From Streptomyces agglomeratus (GTDB lineage: Bacteria > Actinomycetota > Actinomycetes > Streptomycetales > Streptomycetaceae): a stretch of 64,000 bases of DNA. The notes under the pieces were generated by a model. It was not told where the DNA came from and searched no databases. It saw only the letters and a list, made by a program, of their open reading frames with translations. Both the position numbers and the translations under genes were made by a program. The stretch is from contig NZ_MEHJ01000001.1 in NCBI RefSeq assembly GCF_001746415.1, forward strand, positions 6,764,501 to 6,828,500, written 5' to 3'. The stretch's first letter is position 1; every line of letters starts with the position of its first letter. Below are positions 35,090-43,671 of the stretch, piece by piece.

Positions 35090-35965
35090 TCAGCGGCCGC
35101 TGCCCGCGAGGGTGAGCGCGTCGAACAGCGGCGACGGGTCCGAGCCGGCGGGCAGGCCGCTGACCTGGCCGTCTCCGACCTCCACCACCCGCCACACGCC
35201 GTCCTCGCGCAGCGCGAGGTCGGTGGTGACCCAGCGGCAGCCGAGTGCGCGCACGGCGGGGCGTACCGCCGTGAGACAGGGCGCGGGGAGTTCGGCGGGG
35301 GAGTCGGGATGAGCCGTCGTGAGTACGGGCTCGCCGTCGACCCACCACACGCGCGCCTCGCCGCCGGGTACGAACGGCTCGTACTCCCGCACCACGAGCC
35401 CTCCCGCGAGTGAGTCGTCCTGAAGCTCGAAGAAGCGTCGTACGACGGCGGAGAGCTTGTCCGTGTGGGCGAGCGAGGGGACGAAGCATGCCTCGTCCCA
35501 CTCGTGCTTGCGCGACTTCACGAAGTCCTTGACGACGGCGGGACCGGGATGCAGAGGTGCGGTGAGCGCGGCGAGCGCGGGCCCGGACGGGGGCGTTCCG
35601 GGCGGCAGCGGGCGCCAGACACTGCGCGGCGTGAGGTCCGCGAAGACGTCGTACCACCCGGGGAGTTCGTGCGCGCGGCCGAAGTCCGGGGCCGGGGTGA
35701 GCAGGCCGCAGCCACGGGCACGGAGGCCCTGGTCCAGCTCCTCGTACCGCGACACCGGGACCATCCAGCCCCGGTACCAGTACGGGCCCGAGTCGCGCGG
35801 CACGCGTGCGAGCGCGGCTTCCGTGTCCCCGGCGAGCAGCGCGTCGTGGTCGAGGAGCGCGGTCTCCCCGCCGGAGCGGCGCGCGCACGCCACCTCTGCG
35901 GCGAAGAACGGGTCGGGGCGTCCGGCGGCGAGCGGGTCGGAGCAGAAGAGATAGCCGGTACTCAT
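35090..35965 (-). CDS. ATP-grasp domain protein B
   Basis: 291-aa paralogue-like ATP-grasp (DUF4343) protein. PAVVKDFVKSRKHEWDEACFVPSL holds the ATP-binding Lys, VVREYEPFVPGGEARVWWVDGEPVLTTAH the middle sheet and WVTTDLALREDGVWRVVEVGDGQVSGLP the metal-binding end. The N-terminal third carries the YWYRGWMV segment seen in the family. It starts at ATG 35965. Upstream lies a GACTGCG repeat tract. May be a peptide-ligase-like or immunity-type enzyme; substrate unknown. Confidence 0.78.
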   Translation of the reverse strand: MSTGYLFCSDPLAAGRPDPFFAAEVACARRSGGETALLDHDALLAGDTEAALARVPRDSGPYWYRGWMVPVSRYEELDQGLRARGCGLLTPAPDFGRAHELPGWYDVFADLTPRSVWRPLPPGTPPSGPALAALTAPLHPGPAVVKDFVKSRKHEWDEACFVPSLAHTDKLSAVVRRFFELQDDSLAGGLVVREYEPFVPGGEARVWWVDGEPVLTTAHPDSPAELPAPCLTAVRPAVRALGCRWVTTDLALREDGVWRVVEVGDGQVSGLPAGSDPSPLFDALTLAGSGR

Positions 35966-35986
35966 GAACGGACTTTCTGTCGAACT

Positions 35987-36014
35987 GACTGCGGACTGCG
36001 GACTGCGGACTGCG
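35987..36014. repeat. GACTGCG heptamer repeat, four perfect copies
   Basis: Four adjacent GACTGCG units, followed by degenerate GGACGGCG, GGACCG, GGACTGCGG copies to about 36080, in the space between the two genes at 35965 and 36186. Seven bases is not a codon multiple, in keeping with non-coding status. Confidence 0.9.
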
Positions 36015-36185
36015 GCTGCGGACGGCGGACCGGACTGCGGACCGAGGGCGGCGGACCGGGCTGCGGACCGCGGACGCCGTAGGTGCGCGGGGCACGGGAG
36101 CGGCGGCCGCCCCGGCCGGCGGCCCGGCCGGGGCCCGTACCGCCCGAGCCCGGCCGCCCCATGCGTACCCGCGCGAGCGGCCCGG

Positions 36186-37877
36186 TCAGAGCTTCGACAA
36201 CTCGTCCACCAGATCGTCGAGGCCCAGCGAGCCCTGCGACAGCGCCGCCATGTGCCATGCCTTCGCGTCGAACGCGTCACCGTGCGCCCTGCGCGCGTTC
36301 TCGCGGCCCAGCAGCCACGCCCGTTCGCCCAGCTTGTAGCCGATCGCCTGACCGGGCATGGACAGATAGCGGGTCAGTTCGCTCTCCACGAAGTCCGCCG
36401 GACGGCCGCTGTGCGCCCCGAAGAACTCCTGCGCCAGCTCGGGCGTCCAGCGCTCGCCCGGGTGGAAGGGGGAGTCCGCCGGAATCTCCAGCTCCAGGTG
36501 CATGCCGATGTCCACGATGATCCGGGTGGAACGCATCATCTGCGCGTCCAGGTAACCGATCCTGCGCTCCGCGTCGCCCAGGAAGCCCAGCTCGTCCATC
36601 AGCCGCTCCGCGTACAGCGCCCACCCCTCGGTGTTGGCGCTGACCATCCCGACCGACGCCTGGTAGCGGGACAGCCGGTCCGCGACGTGCACCCACTGCG
36701 CGATCTGCAAGTGGTGACCCGGCACGCCCTCGTGGTACCAGGTCGACGTCAGGTCGTACACCGGGAACCGGGTCTCGCCCATGGTGGGCAGCCAGGTGAT
36801 CCCCGGGCGCGAGAAGTCCTGCGACGGAGTGGTGTAGTACGGCGCGGCCGCGCCGCCCGGGGGCGCGATGCGGGACTCCACCTTCCGTACCCGCTCGGCG
36901 AGTTCGAAGTGCGTGCCGTCCAGCGCCTCGATCGCCTCGTCCATCAGGCTCTGGAGCCAGGCTCTGGTCTCCTCGACGCCGTCGATGTGCGTACCGTGCT
37001 CGTCGAGCCAGGCCAGCGCCTCCCACGGGGTGGCGGCGCCCGGCAGGATCCGCTCGGCCTCGGTCCTCATCTCGCCCAGCAGGCGGTGGTATTCGGACCA
37101 GCCGTACGCGTACGCCTCGTCGAGGTCGAGGTCGGTGCCGTTGTAGAAGCGCGACCAGCGCGCGTACCGCTCGCGCCCCACGGTGTCGGGAGCGTCCTTC
37201 ACGGCCGGGCCGTACACGTCACGCATCCAGTCGCGCAGGGCGGCGACCGCCGCGGTGGCGGCCCCGGCCGCCTTGTCGAGTTCGGCGCGCAGCGACGCGG
37301 GTCCGGCCGCCGCGTACGCGTCGAACCACCCGCTCCCGTCGCCCGCCCACTCGGTCAGCTGGCCGGTGAACGTCCCGGTGGCGCGCGGACCGGCCGGCAG
37401 CCCACGCTCCAGACCGAGCGCGAGCGACGCGCGGTACCCCTCCAGGGCGTCCGGCACCGCGCGCAGCCGTTCCGCCACGGCCGCCCAGTCCTCGTCGGTC
37501 TCGGTGGGCATCACGGTGAAGACGCCGCGGACGCTGTGCGCGGGGGAGCGGATGTTGCTGACCGTCCGGAGGCTCTCGCCGGCCTCGTGCACGGCGAGTC
37601 CGGCGGTCAGCCGCTCGCGCAGCAGCCGCCCGCAGCGCCGTTCGGCGTCGCTGTCCGCGCCGGGACGGCCTTCCGCCTCGTCCAGTTCGGCGAGCGTCGT
37701 GCGGGCCAGCTCGGCGAACGCCTCCCGGCCCTCGGGGGAGAAGTCCGGCAGGCCGCCGGAGGTCTCCCGGGCTCCCAGGTACGTACCGGTGATCGGGTCG
37801 AGGGCGATGAGTGCGTCGACGTACGTGTCGGCGACCTGACGGGGGAGGGCGAGCCGGCTGCTCGCAGTGGCTGACAT
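36186..37877 (-). CDS. DUF885 family zinc peptidase-like protein
   Basis: 563-aa protein of the DUF885 family. The zinc motif HExxxxHH-like YHEGVPGHHLQIAQWV is at about residue 395-410, with a downstream Glu in SANTEGWALYAERLMDEL, matching gluzincin ligands. No signal peptide, so cytoplasmic. Family members include peptidases, with a few linked to lipoprotein or peptide turnover. ATG 37877 is chosen. Upstream is a convergent-free short spacer to the Lrp gene. Confidence 0.85.
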   Translation of the reverse strand: MSATASSRLALPRQVADTYVDALIALDPITGTYLGARETSGGLPDFSPEGREAFAELARTTLAELDEAEGRPGADSDAERRCGRLLRERLTAGLAVHEAGESLRTVSNIRSPAHSVRGVFTVMPTETDEDWAAVAERLRAVPDALEGYRASLALGLERGLPAGPRATGTFTGQLTEWAGDGSGWFDAYAAAGPASLRAELDKAAGAATAAVAALRDWMRDVYGPAVKDAPDTVGRERYARWSRFYNGTDLDLDEAYAYGWSEYHRLLGEMRTEAERILPGAATPWEALAWLDEHGTHIDGVEETRAWLQSLMDEAIEALDGTHFELAERVRKVESRIAPPGGAAAPYYTTPSQDFSRPGITWLPTMGETRFPVYDLTSTWYHEGVPGHHLQIAQWVHVADRLSRYQASVGMVSANTEGWALYAERLMDELGFLGDAERRIGYLDAQMMRSTRIIVDIGMHLELEIPADSPFHPGERWTPELAQEFFGAHSGRPADFVESELTRYLSMPGQAIGYKLGERAWLLGRENARRAHGDAFDAKAWHMAALSQGSLGLDDLVDELSKL

Positions 37878-37953
37878 GCGGACATCCTCGTACGGTGAAG
37901 GGCTCCTCGTCATCACCGTCGGACCGTGAGTGGCCTGGCATCGGCGGTGCGCG

Positions 37954-38448
37954 TCAGCGTCCCGCGGCAGGCTCGGCGGCGGGTGGCAGCAGCGGTCCGC
38001 AGTCCCATTCCTGGAATATCAACCGGGTCTCAACGCGGGCGACTTCGCGCCGCGACGTGAACTCGTCCAGCACCAGTCGTTGCAGGTCGGCCGTGTCCGT
38101 CACCGCCACGTGGACGAGGTAGTCGTCCGGGCCGGTCAGGTGGAAGAGCGCGCGGGTCTCGGGCAGGGCCCTGACGCGGTCCACGAACGGGCCGATGAGT
38201 TCGCGCCGGTGCGGCCGGACCTGGACCAGCAGCAGGGCTTCGAGACCGCGGCCGAGCTTGGCGGGGTCGAGGCGCAGCTGATGGCCGAGAATCACCCCTG
38301 AGCGGCGCAGGCGCGCGACTCGGTCCAGGCATGTGGAAGGCGCAACTCCTACCTCGGCGGCAAGATCGCGATAGGTGGTCCGGGCGTCGTTCTGCAAGAG
38401 GCGCAGTATGTGCAGATCGACCGGGTCCAGTACGACAGATTCGGCCAT
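37954..38448 (-). CDS. Lrp/AsnC family regulator (second)
   Basis: 164-aa regulator with Lrp HTH (ILRLLQNDARTTYRDLAAEVGVAPSTCLDRVARLRRSGVI) and RAM domain (LTGPDDYLVHVAVTDTADLQRLVLDEF). Divergent by 59 bases from the trans-sulfuration gene, so a likely amino-acid-responsive controller of it. C-terminus ends in a Pro/Ala tail. Confidence 0.9.
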   Translation of the reverse strand: MAESVVLDPVDLHILRLLQNDARTTYRDLAAEVGVAPSTCLDRVARLRRSGVILGHQLRLDPAKLGRGLEALLLVQVRPHRRELIGPFVDRVRALPETRALFHLTGPDDYLVHVAVTDTADLQRLVLDEFTSRREVARVETRLIFQEWDCGPLLPPAAEPAAGR

Positions 38449-38507
38449 GGCCCGAACGTAACACGGAGTGCTGACACTACTTCCCGGTAATTGTTCAGAG
38501 TCATGTC

Positions 38508-39794
38508 ATGAACACCGACACCCCGACCGTCGACGCCGCGCCCATACCCCGGGCCCTGGCCACCGAAGCCGTGCACGCCGGCCGCGAAGACCTCGCCGCG
38601 CTGGGCCTGCACGCCGTTCCGCTCGACCTGTCGACCACCTATCCGTCGTCCGACAGCCGGGGGGAGGCGGCCAGGATCGACGAGTTCGCCGCCACCGGCG
38701 CGCGGCCGGACGGCCCTCCCGTGTACGCCCGGCTGGACAACCCGACCACCGCCCGCTTCGAGGACGGACTCGCGCGGCTGGAGGGCGCCGAGAGCGCCGT
38801 CGCCTTCGCCAGCGGCATGGCCGCGCTCAGCGCCGTACTCCTCGCCCGGGCGAGTGAGGGCCTGCGCCACGTCGTCGCCGTACGGCCGCTGTACGGATGC
38901 AGCGACCACCTCCTGAACGCCGGACTGCTCGGCACCGAGGTGACCTTCGTGGAGCCGGACGGCATCGCGGACGCGATACGTCCCGACACCGGCCTCGTGA
39001 TGGTGGAGACGCCCGCCAACCCGACGCTCGCCGAGGTCGACATCCGGGCGGTCGCGCGGTCCTGCGGGCCGGTTCCGCTGCTCGTCGACAACACCTTCGC
39101 GACGCCCGTCCTCCAGCGCCCCCTGGAACAGGGCGCGCGGATCGTCCTGCACAGCGCGACGAAGTACCTCGGCGGACACGGCGACGTCCTCGGCGGGGTG
39201 GTGGCGTGCGACGAGGACTTCGCGCGGCAGCTGCGCCAGGTGCGGTTCGCGACCGGCGGCGTACTGCATCCGCTCGCCGGATACCTGCTGCTGCGCGGGC
39301 TCTCGACGCTGCCCGTACGGATGCGGGCGGCCTCGGCGACCGCGGCCGAGCTGGCGCGGCGGCTGGCCGCCGATCCGCGCGTGGCGCGCGTGCACTATCC
39401 GAAGCTGGGCGGCGCGATGGTCGCCTTCGAGGTGTATGGCGATCCGCACGCGGTCATCGCGGGCGTACGGCTGATCACCCCGGCCGTCAGCCTCGGCAGC
39501 GTGGATTCGCTCATCCAGCATCCGGCCTCCATCAGCCACCGCATCGTGGCCGAGGGAGACCGGCGGTCCTCGGGGGTCAGTGACCGGCTGCTGCGGATGT
39601 CGGCCGGCCTGGAGGACGTGGAGGATCTGTGGCGGGACCTGTGCGAGGCCCTCAGTGCTGCCGGGGCCGGCCGGCCCGTGCCGGTGCCTGTTGCGTCCAC
39701 GACTGTGCCTGTGCCTGTCCCCCTGTATGTGCGGGACGCGGTCGTACCTGCGCCGGCCCGGACTCGGACGCAGTCGCAGCCAGCCGCGCGGTGA
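38508..39794 (+). CDS. Trans-sulfuration family PLP enzyme (Cys/Met metabolism)
   Basis: 428-aa type I-fold PLP enzyme. VYARLDNPT, SGMAALSAVLLA, DNTFATPVL and the PLP-binding SATKYLGGHGDVLGG are diagnostic of cystathionine beta/gamma-lyase and methionine gamma-lyase. The family's C-terminus ends near DLWRDLCEAL (about 385); about 40 further residues (PVPVPV and VPVPVPL repeats) are an odd Pro/Val tail in the sequence that overlaps the convergent gene by 143 bases. Exact activity (lyase or synthase) not set by sequence. Confidence 0.87.
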   Translation: MNTDTPTVDAAPIPRALATEAVHAGREDLAALGLHAVPLDLSTTYPSSDSRGEAARIDEFAATGARPDGPPVYARLDNPTTARFEDGLARLEGAESAVAFASGMAALSAVLLARASEGLRHVVAVRPLYGCSDHLLNAGLLGTEVTFVEPDGIADAIRPDTGLVMVETPANPTLAEVDIRAVARSCGPVPLLVDNTFATPVLQRPLEQGARIVLHSATKYLGGHGDVLGGVVACDEDFARQLRQVRFATGGVLHPLAGYLLLRGLSTLPVRMRAASATAAELARRLAADPRVARVHYPKLGGAMVAFEVYGDPHAVIAGVRLITPAVSLGSVDSLIQHPASISHRIVAEGDRRSSGVSDRLLRMSAGLEDVEDLWRDLCEALSAAGAGRPVPVPVASTTVPVPVPLYVRDAVVPAPARTRTQSQPAAR

Positions 39795-41193
39795 CTACCA
39801 GCGTGCCCTCCTCGATCTGGTAGTCGAGGGGCAGGCCGAGGCCGCGCATCGCCGCGACCATGCCGGTGTTGGACGACTGGGTGACGGCGTAGACGCTGTC
39901 GCAGCCCGCCTCGACGGCGAGCGCCACCAGGCGTTCCAGCAGCTCGGAGCCGATACCGCGACGCTGCCACGCGTCCTCGACGAGCAGCGCCACCTCTGTC
40001 TCGTCGCCGTCCCACAGGAGATGACCGAGGGCGACGAGGCGGCCGGACGCCGTCTGGACGGCGAGGGTGCGGCCGAAGCGCGGGCTGAGCAGGTGGCTGA
40101 GGTAACGGTCGGCGTCGCCCACCGGGCCGTGGTAGCGCAGGCTCAGGGTGCGCTCGCCGCAGCGGTCGTGCATGGCGCGGGCGGCTTCGAGGTCGTCGAG
40201 GCCGGCCCTGCGTACGGTGATCTCGTTGCCCTCGGGGAGCGTCAGAATGTCCTCGCTGCGCGGGATGCGCGGGCCGAGGCGGGCGTCGAGCTCGACCAGG
40301 GCGCGGGCGCGCGCGAACTCCGTGGGAGTGAACGGCAGGTAGTGGCGCTCGATGATGATCACGCCGCCGGACGGGTCGCGCAGCTTCATGACCGTTCCGT
40401 CGAGCACGCCCTCGACCGGTGCGCTCTCGCCGGTGGGGCGGCCGGTGAGGGTGGTCGCGGGCAGCGAGTGGATGGTGCAGCGTCCGAGGAGCTGGCGCAG
40501 GGCCAGCGGCAGCTCGGCGGCGTCGAGCGCGGTGCGGGTGGCGAGGCCGAGCACCCGTGTGGGGGCGTCCACCAGGTCGTGGGTGTCGGCCCGCTCAAGC
40601 CATGTGTCGCTGCCCCCGGCCGCGGCCGTCTCGCGGGTGAGGTGGGAGGCATGGAGAGCGGCGGGGGCGCGCAGCAGCAACTCGTCTACGGTGCCTTCGG
40701 CGAGCGGGTGGGTCTGGAGCGTCAGGATGTCCACCTGGTGGCGGGCCAGGGCGGTGCACAGCAGCGCGAGACTGCCGGGCTCGTCCTTGACGGTGGTCCG
40801 CATCCGCCACAGCGCTGTTTCGGCGTCAGGCGTTCCTGCGCCCGCGCCGGCGTCGGAGTCCTTCGCGCCGGCGCTCTGCGCACCGGCGCCCGGATCCGCG
40901 CCCGGATCACCGGCGGTCGGCGGCGGCGCATGGCTGTGGCGCCGTGCCCACCAGGTGTGGAACCCGGCCGTGGCGGCGAGCGCCACGGCCGAGATCACCA
41001 GCAGGTACGGGCCGTCCGGTCCGTGCACGATCAGGTTCGCCACGGCGTCGGCGACGGCCACCGCCGTGAACAGGGCGGCGAGTTCGACGAGGTCCCGCCG
41101 CCAGTGGTGCGAGCGGCGGAACCTCTTCGCGGACGTCGTCCTGGCCACTTCAGTCCCCTTTGTCACGTCAGTCACGTCAGTCATATCGGTCAT
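39652..41193 (-). CDS. ACT-GNAT domain membrane protein
   Basis: 513-aa protein. N-terminus has two hydrophobic segments (about 35-85) after a short MTDMTDVTDV repeat. A Pro/Ala/Gly linker leads to an ACT-like domain (WRMRTTVKDEPGSLALLCTALARHQVDILTLQ, about 125-165), a middle domain, and a C-terminal GNAT acetyltransferase (LGHLLWDGDETEVALLVEDAWQRRGIGSELLERLVALA; the QRRGIG motif binds acetyl-CoA). ACT domains bind amino acids, so acetylation may be gated by an amino acid. The final 40 residues are a Gln/Ala/Arg-rich tail overlapping the trans-sulfuration gene. No ribosome site marks the start. Confidence 0.78.
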   Translation of the reverse strand: MTDMTDVTDVTKGTEVARTTSAKRFRRSHHWRRDLVELAALFTAVAVADAVANLIVHGPDGPYLLVISAVALAATAGFHTWWARRHSHAPPPTAGDPGADPGAGAQSAGAKDSDAGAGAGTPDAETALWRMRTTVKDEPGSLALLCTALARHQVDILTLQTHPLAEGTVDELLLRAPAALHASHLTRETAAAGGSDTWLERADTHDLVDAPTRVLGLATRTALDAAELPLALRQLLGRCTIHSLPATTLTGRPTGESAPVEGVLDGTVMKLRDPSGGVIIIERHYLPFTPTEFARARALVELDARLGPRIPRSEDILTLPEGNEITVRRAGLDDLEAARAMHDRCGERTLSLRYHGPVGDADRYLSHLLSPRFGRTLAVQTASGRLVALGHLLWDGDETEVALLVEDAWQRRGIGSELLERLVALAVEAGCDSVYAVTQSSNTGMVAAMRGLGLPLDYQIEEGTLVVTARLAATASESGPAQVRPRPAHTGGQAQAQSWTQQAPARAGRPRQH

Positions 41194-41290
41194 GGCACCA
41201 CTGTGGCCGAGTGGTGTTGCGCGATCACGAACGCTTTGTGACTGACGGGTTAAGTGTGCTTCTGGGGGCTTAGGGTCGTTTTCAATCACT

Positions 41291-42952
41291 TCACAGGCCC
41301 ACCCGGCCCGGTTGCAGCACCTTGCTGAACAGCACCACGCCTCCCTCCGCGCGCAGACGTACCGTCAGCTCGCCGCTCCCGCCGTCGATTTCGACCTCGC
41401 CGAAGTACTGCGGTGACTCCATCGGCGACACGTTGGCACGGGACGGTGCCTTAACGAAGACCTGGTCGGGGCCGAAGGTGGCGTCGAGCCGGCCCGCCGG
41501 GAAACCGCCCGCGGCCAGTGGTCCGGACACGAACTCCCAGAAGGGCGCGAAGTCCTTGAACGCCGCACGGGACGGGTCGTAGTGCTGCGCGGAGGTGTAA
41601 TGCACATCGGCGGTGAGCCACACCGTGCCCGTGACGCGAGCGTGCTTGATGTGGCGCAGGAGTTCCGCGATCTGGAGCTCGCGTCCCAGCGGCGCTCCGG
41701 AATCGCCCTGTGCGACGGCCTCGAAGTTGGCCGCCCCGTCCGGGACGACGATGCCCAGCGGCATGTCGGAGGCGATCACCTTCCACACCGCACGGGAGCG
41801 CGACAGCTCCCGCTTGAGCCAGGCGAGCTGCTCCGCTCCGAGGATCCCCGTCGCGTCGTCCGGCTGCCGGCCGGGCGAGTTGGCGTTGCGGTACGTCCGC
41901 ATGTCGAGGACGAAGACATCGAGCAGCGGGCCCTGCCTGACCACCCGGTAGATACGGCGGTCGTCGTCCTTCCGGGGCTCCACGCGCGCGTGCAGCGTCG
42001 AAACGGGAAAGTACTCGCCGAACGCCCGCATCGACCGGGCCGCCAGTACGTCGACGTTCTTCTCCGTGTACCGGGCGTCGTCCAGGATCTGTCCCGGGTA
42101 CCAGTTGTTCCGCACCTCGTGGTCGTCCCACTGCACGATCGAGGGAACCTGCGCGTTGAAACGGCGGACGTGCTCGTCAAGCAGGTTGTACCGGAAGTTC
42201 CCGCGGAACTCGTCCAGGGTCTCGGCGACCTTCGACTTCTCCGGGGTGGTGATGTTCCGCCACACCCGCCCGTCCGGCAGCGTCACGCTCGGCTGGATGA
42301 CACCGTCCGCGTACACCGTGTCGCCGCTGCACAGGAAGAAGTCCGGGTCGAGGCGGCGCATCTCCTCGTACACCCGGTAGCCGCCGATGTCCGGATTGAT
42401 GCCCCACCCCTGTCCGGCGATGTCGCCGGACCACAGGAAGCGCACACCGGCACGTCGCTTGGCCGAGGCCGTACGGAACGTTCCCCGGAACGGCTCACCG
42501 CTGCGCCTGGGATCGTCGGGATCGGCGAGCGTCACACGGTAGTGAACCTGTTCGCCGGAGGGCAGTCCGCGCAGCAACGTCGTACCCGTGAAGTCCGTGC
42601 CGGGGCCGAGCAGCGGACCGTGCCATCTGCGCGCGTGGCGGAAGGACTCGGTCGCCGCCGTTTCCACGATCATCCGGGCCGGACGGTCGGACCGTACCCA
42701 CACCAGCCCCGACGAGGAGGTGACGTCACCGGTCTGTACGCCCCAGGTGGCGCGCGGGCGGCCGGAGAACACCTGGGCGGGCGCGGCGGCCGCCCGGCCC
42801 GCGCCGGCGGGCAGGGCGAGCGCGGCCGAGGCGGCCAGGGTGCCGCGCAGGAGGGCACGCCGGCCGGGCGGCCGGGCGCGGGGCAGGCCCTGCGCCGGGG
42901 ACGGGTTCTGCGGCTGGTTCCGGGGCTGGTTCTCGGGTCCGCTGTACGGCAT
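41291..42952 (-). CDS. phoD: PhoD-type alkaline phosphatase/phosphodiesterase
   Basis: 553-aa secreted enzyme. A twin-Arg signal is visible (RRALLRGTLAASAALALPAGAGRAAAAPA, about residues 30-60). PhoD domain motifs in order: SGDIAGQGWG, LCSGDTVYAD, WDDHEVRNNW and TADVHYTSAQHY, giving the Fe/Ca metal ligands. N-terminal PhoD_N domain precedes. Hydrolyses phosphate esters outside the cell. No Pho box could be identified with confidence upstream. Confidence 0.92.
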   Translation of the reverse strand: MPYSGPENQPRNQPQNPSPAQGLPRARPPGRRALLRGTLAASAALALPAGAGRAAAAPAQVFSGRPRATWGVQTGDVTSSSGLVWVRSDRPARMIVETAATESFRHARRWHGPLLGPGTDFTGTTLLRGLPSGEQVHYRVTLADPDDPRRSGEPFRGTFRTASAKRRAGVRFLWSGDIAGQGWGINPDIGGYRVYEEMRRLDPDFFLCSGDTVYADGVIQPSVTLPDGRVWRNITTPEKSKVAETLDEFRGNFRYNLLDEHVRRFNAQVPSIVQWDDHEVRNNWYPGQILDDARYTEKNVDVLAARSMRAFGEYFPVSTLHARVEPRKDDDRRIYRVVRQGPLLDVFVLDMRTYRNANSPGRQPDDATGILGAEQLAWLKRELSRSRAVWKVIASDMPLGIVVPDGAANFEAVAQGDSGAPLGRELQIAELLRHIKHARVTGTVWLTADVHYTSAQHYDPSRAAFKDFAPFWEFVSGPLAAGGFPAGRLDATFGPDQVFVKAPSRANVSPMESPQYFGEVEIDGGSGELTVRLRAEGGVVLFSKVLQPGRVGL

Positions 42953-43108
42953 GGGCGCGCCTCCAGTGACGGTGTGTTCCGGGTGTGCGACGCCATGCCT
43001 AACGGCCGGCCACGGCAACCACACGAACCACAAGTGAACAACTGGCCCCCGTTCCCGGGAACCGCTCCGGTGCGTTCCGCTGAGGCCGCGTGCGCCAGGG
43101 CTGCTCCG

Positions 43109-43640
43109 CTACGGTCGCCCGGCACCCACAAACGCGCTCTCGGGTCCTGCCGTTCGGGGGAGCCTGACGATGGCGGGCAGGCCCGCCACGATGCCCCTCA
43201 CCTCGGCGCCGGGGAAGTGCTCGGCCCGAGCGCGGCGGTGAGCGTGTCGCGCCGCTCGCGACAGGCGCGCCGGCAGCGGCGCAGCTGGCGGTCGTAACCG
43301 CCGCTTCTGACGAACGCCGCGAGCAGTGCCGGATCGACGGCGGGGTTGCCCGGCTCCTCGACGCCCACGCGCGCCTGTTCGCGCCCGCGCAGGAGGAAGC
43401 CGAGCAGTGTCATCGCCTGCGCCACACCGGAACACACCGGGAGCCGCCCGGGGTCGGCGACCACTCAGCGGCGCCGCGTGAGCAGCCCGGCGAGGGCTGT
43501 GCGCAGCTCGCGCAGCCCGCGCGGACCGGGGTACAGCGCGTGGTGCGGCACGTTCCCCAGAAGGCTCCGGTGGTGGACGCCCAGGCCGTTCACGGGAAGC
43601 GCGCTCGCCGCCGCGGGAGTCGGTCTGGGCCCCGGGGTGT
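43109..43640 (-). pseudogene. Decayed MocR/PdxR-family (GntR-aminotransferase fusion) gene
   Basis: Fragments of the aminotransferase-like part of a MocR regulator lie in order on the minus strand. First, ALYPGPRGLRELRTALAGLLTRRR ends in an in-frame TGA at 43465-43467. Directly behind it comes VVADPGRLPVCSGVAQAMTLLGFLLRGREQARVGVEEPG. That joins abruptly to ALLAAFVRSGGYDRQLRRCRRACRERRDTLTAALG, so the PLP-lysine region between is deleted. Finally EHFPGAEVRGIVAGLPAIVRLP follows in another frame. Nonsense, deletion and frameshift together make it non-functional. No HTH domain remains. Confidence 0.75.
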
Positions 43641-43671
43641 TCGGCGGGCGTCCGCGCGGGGTGTCAGGGTG

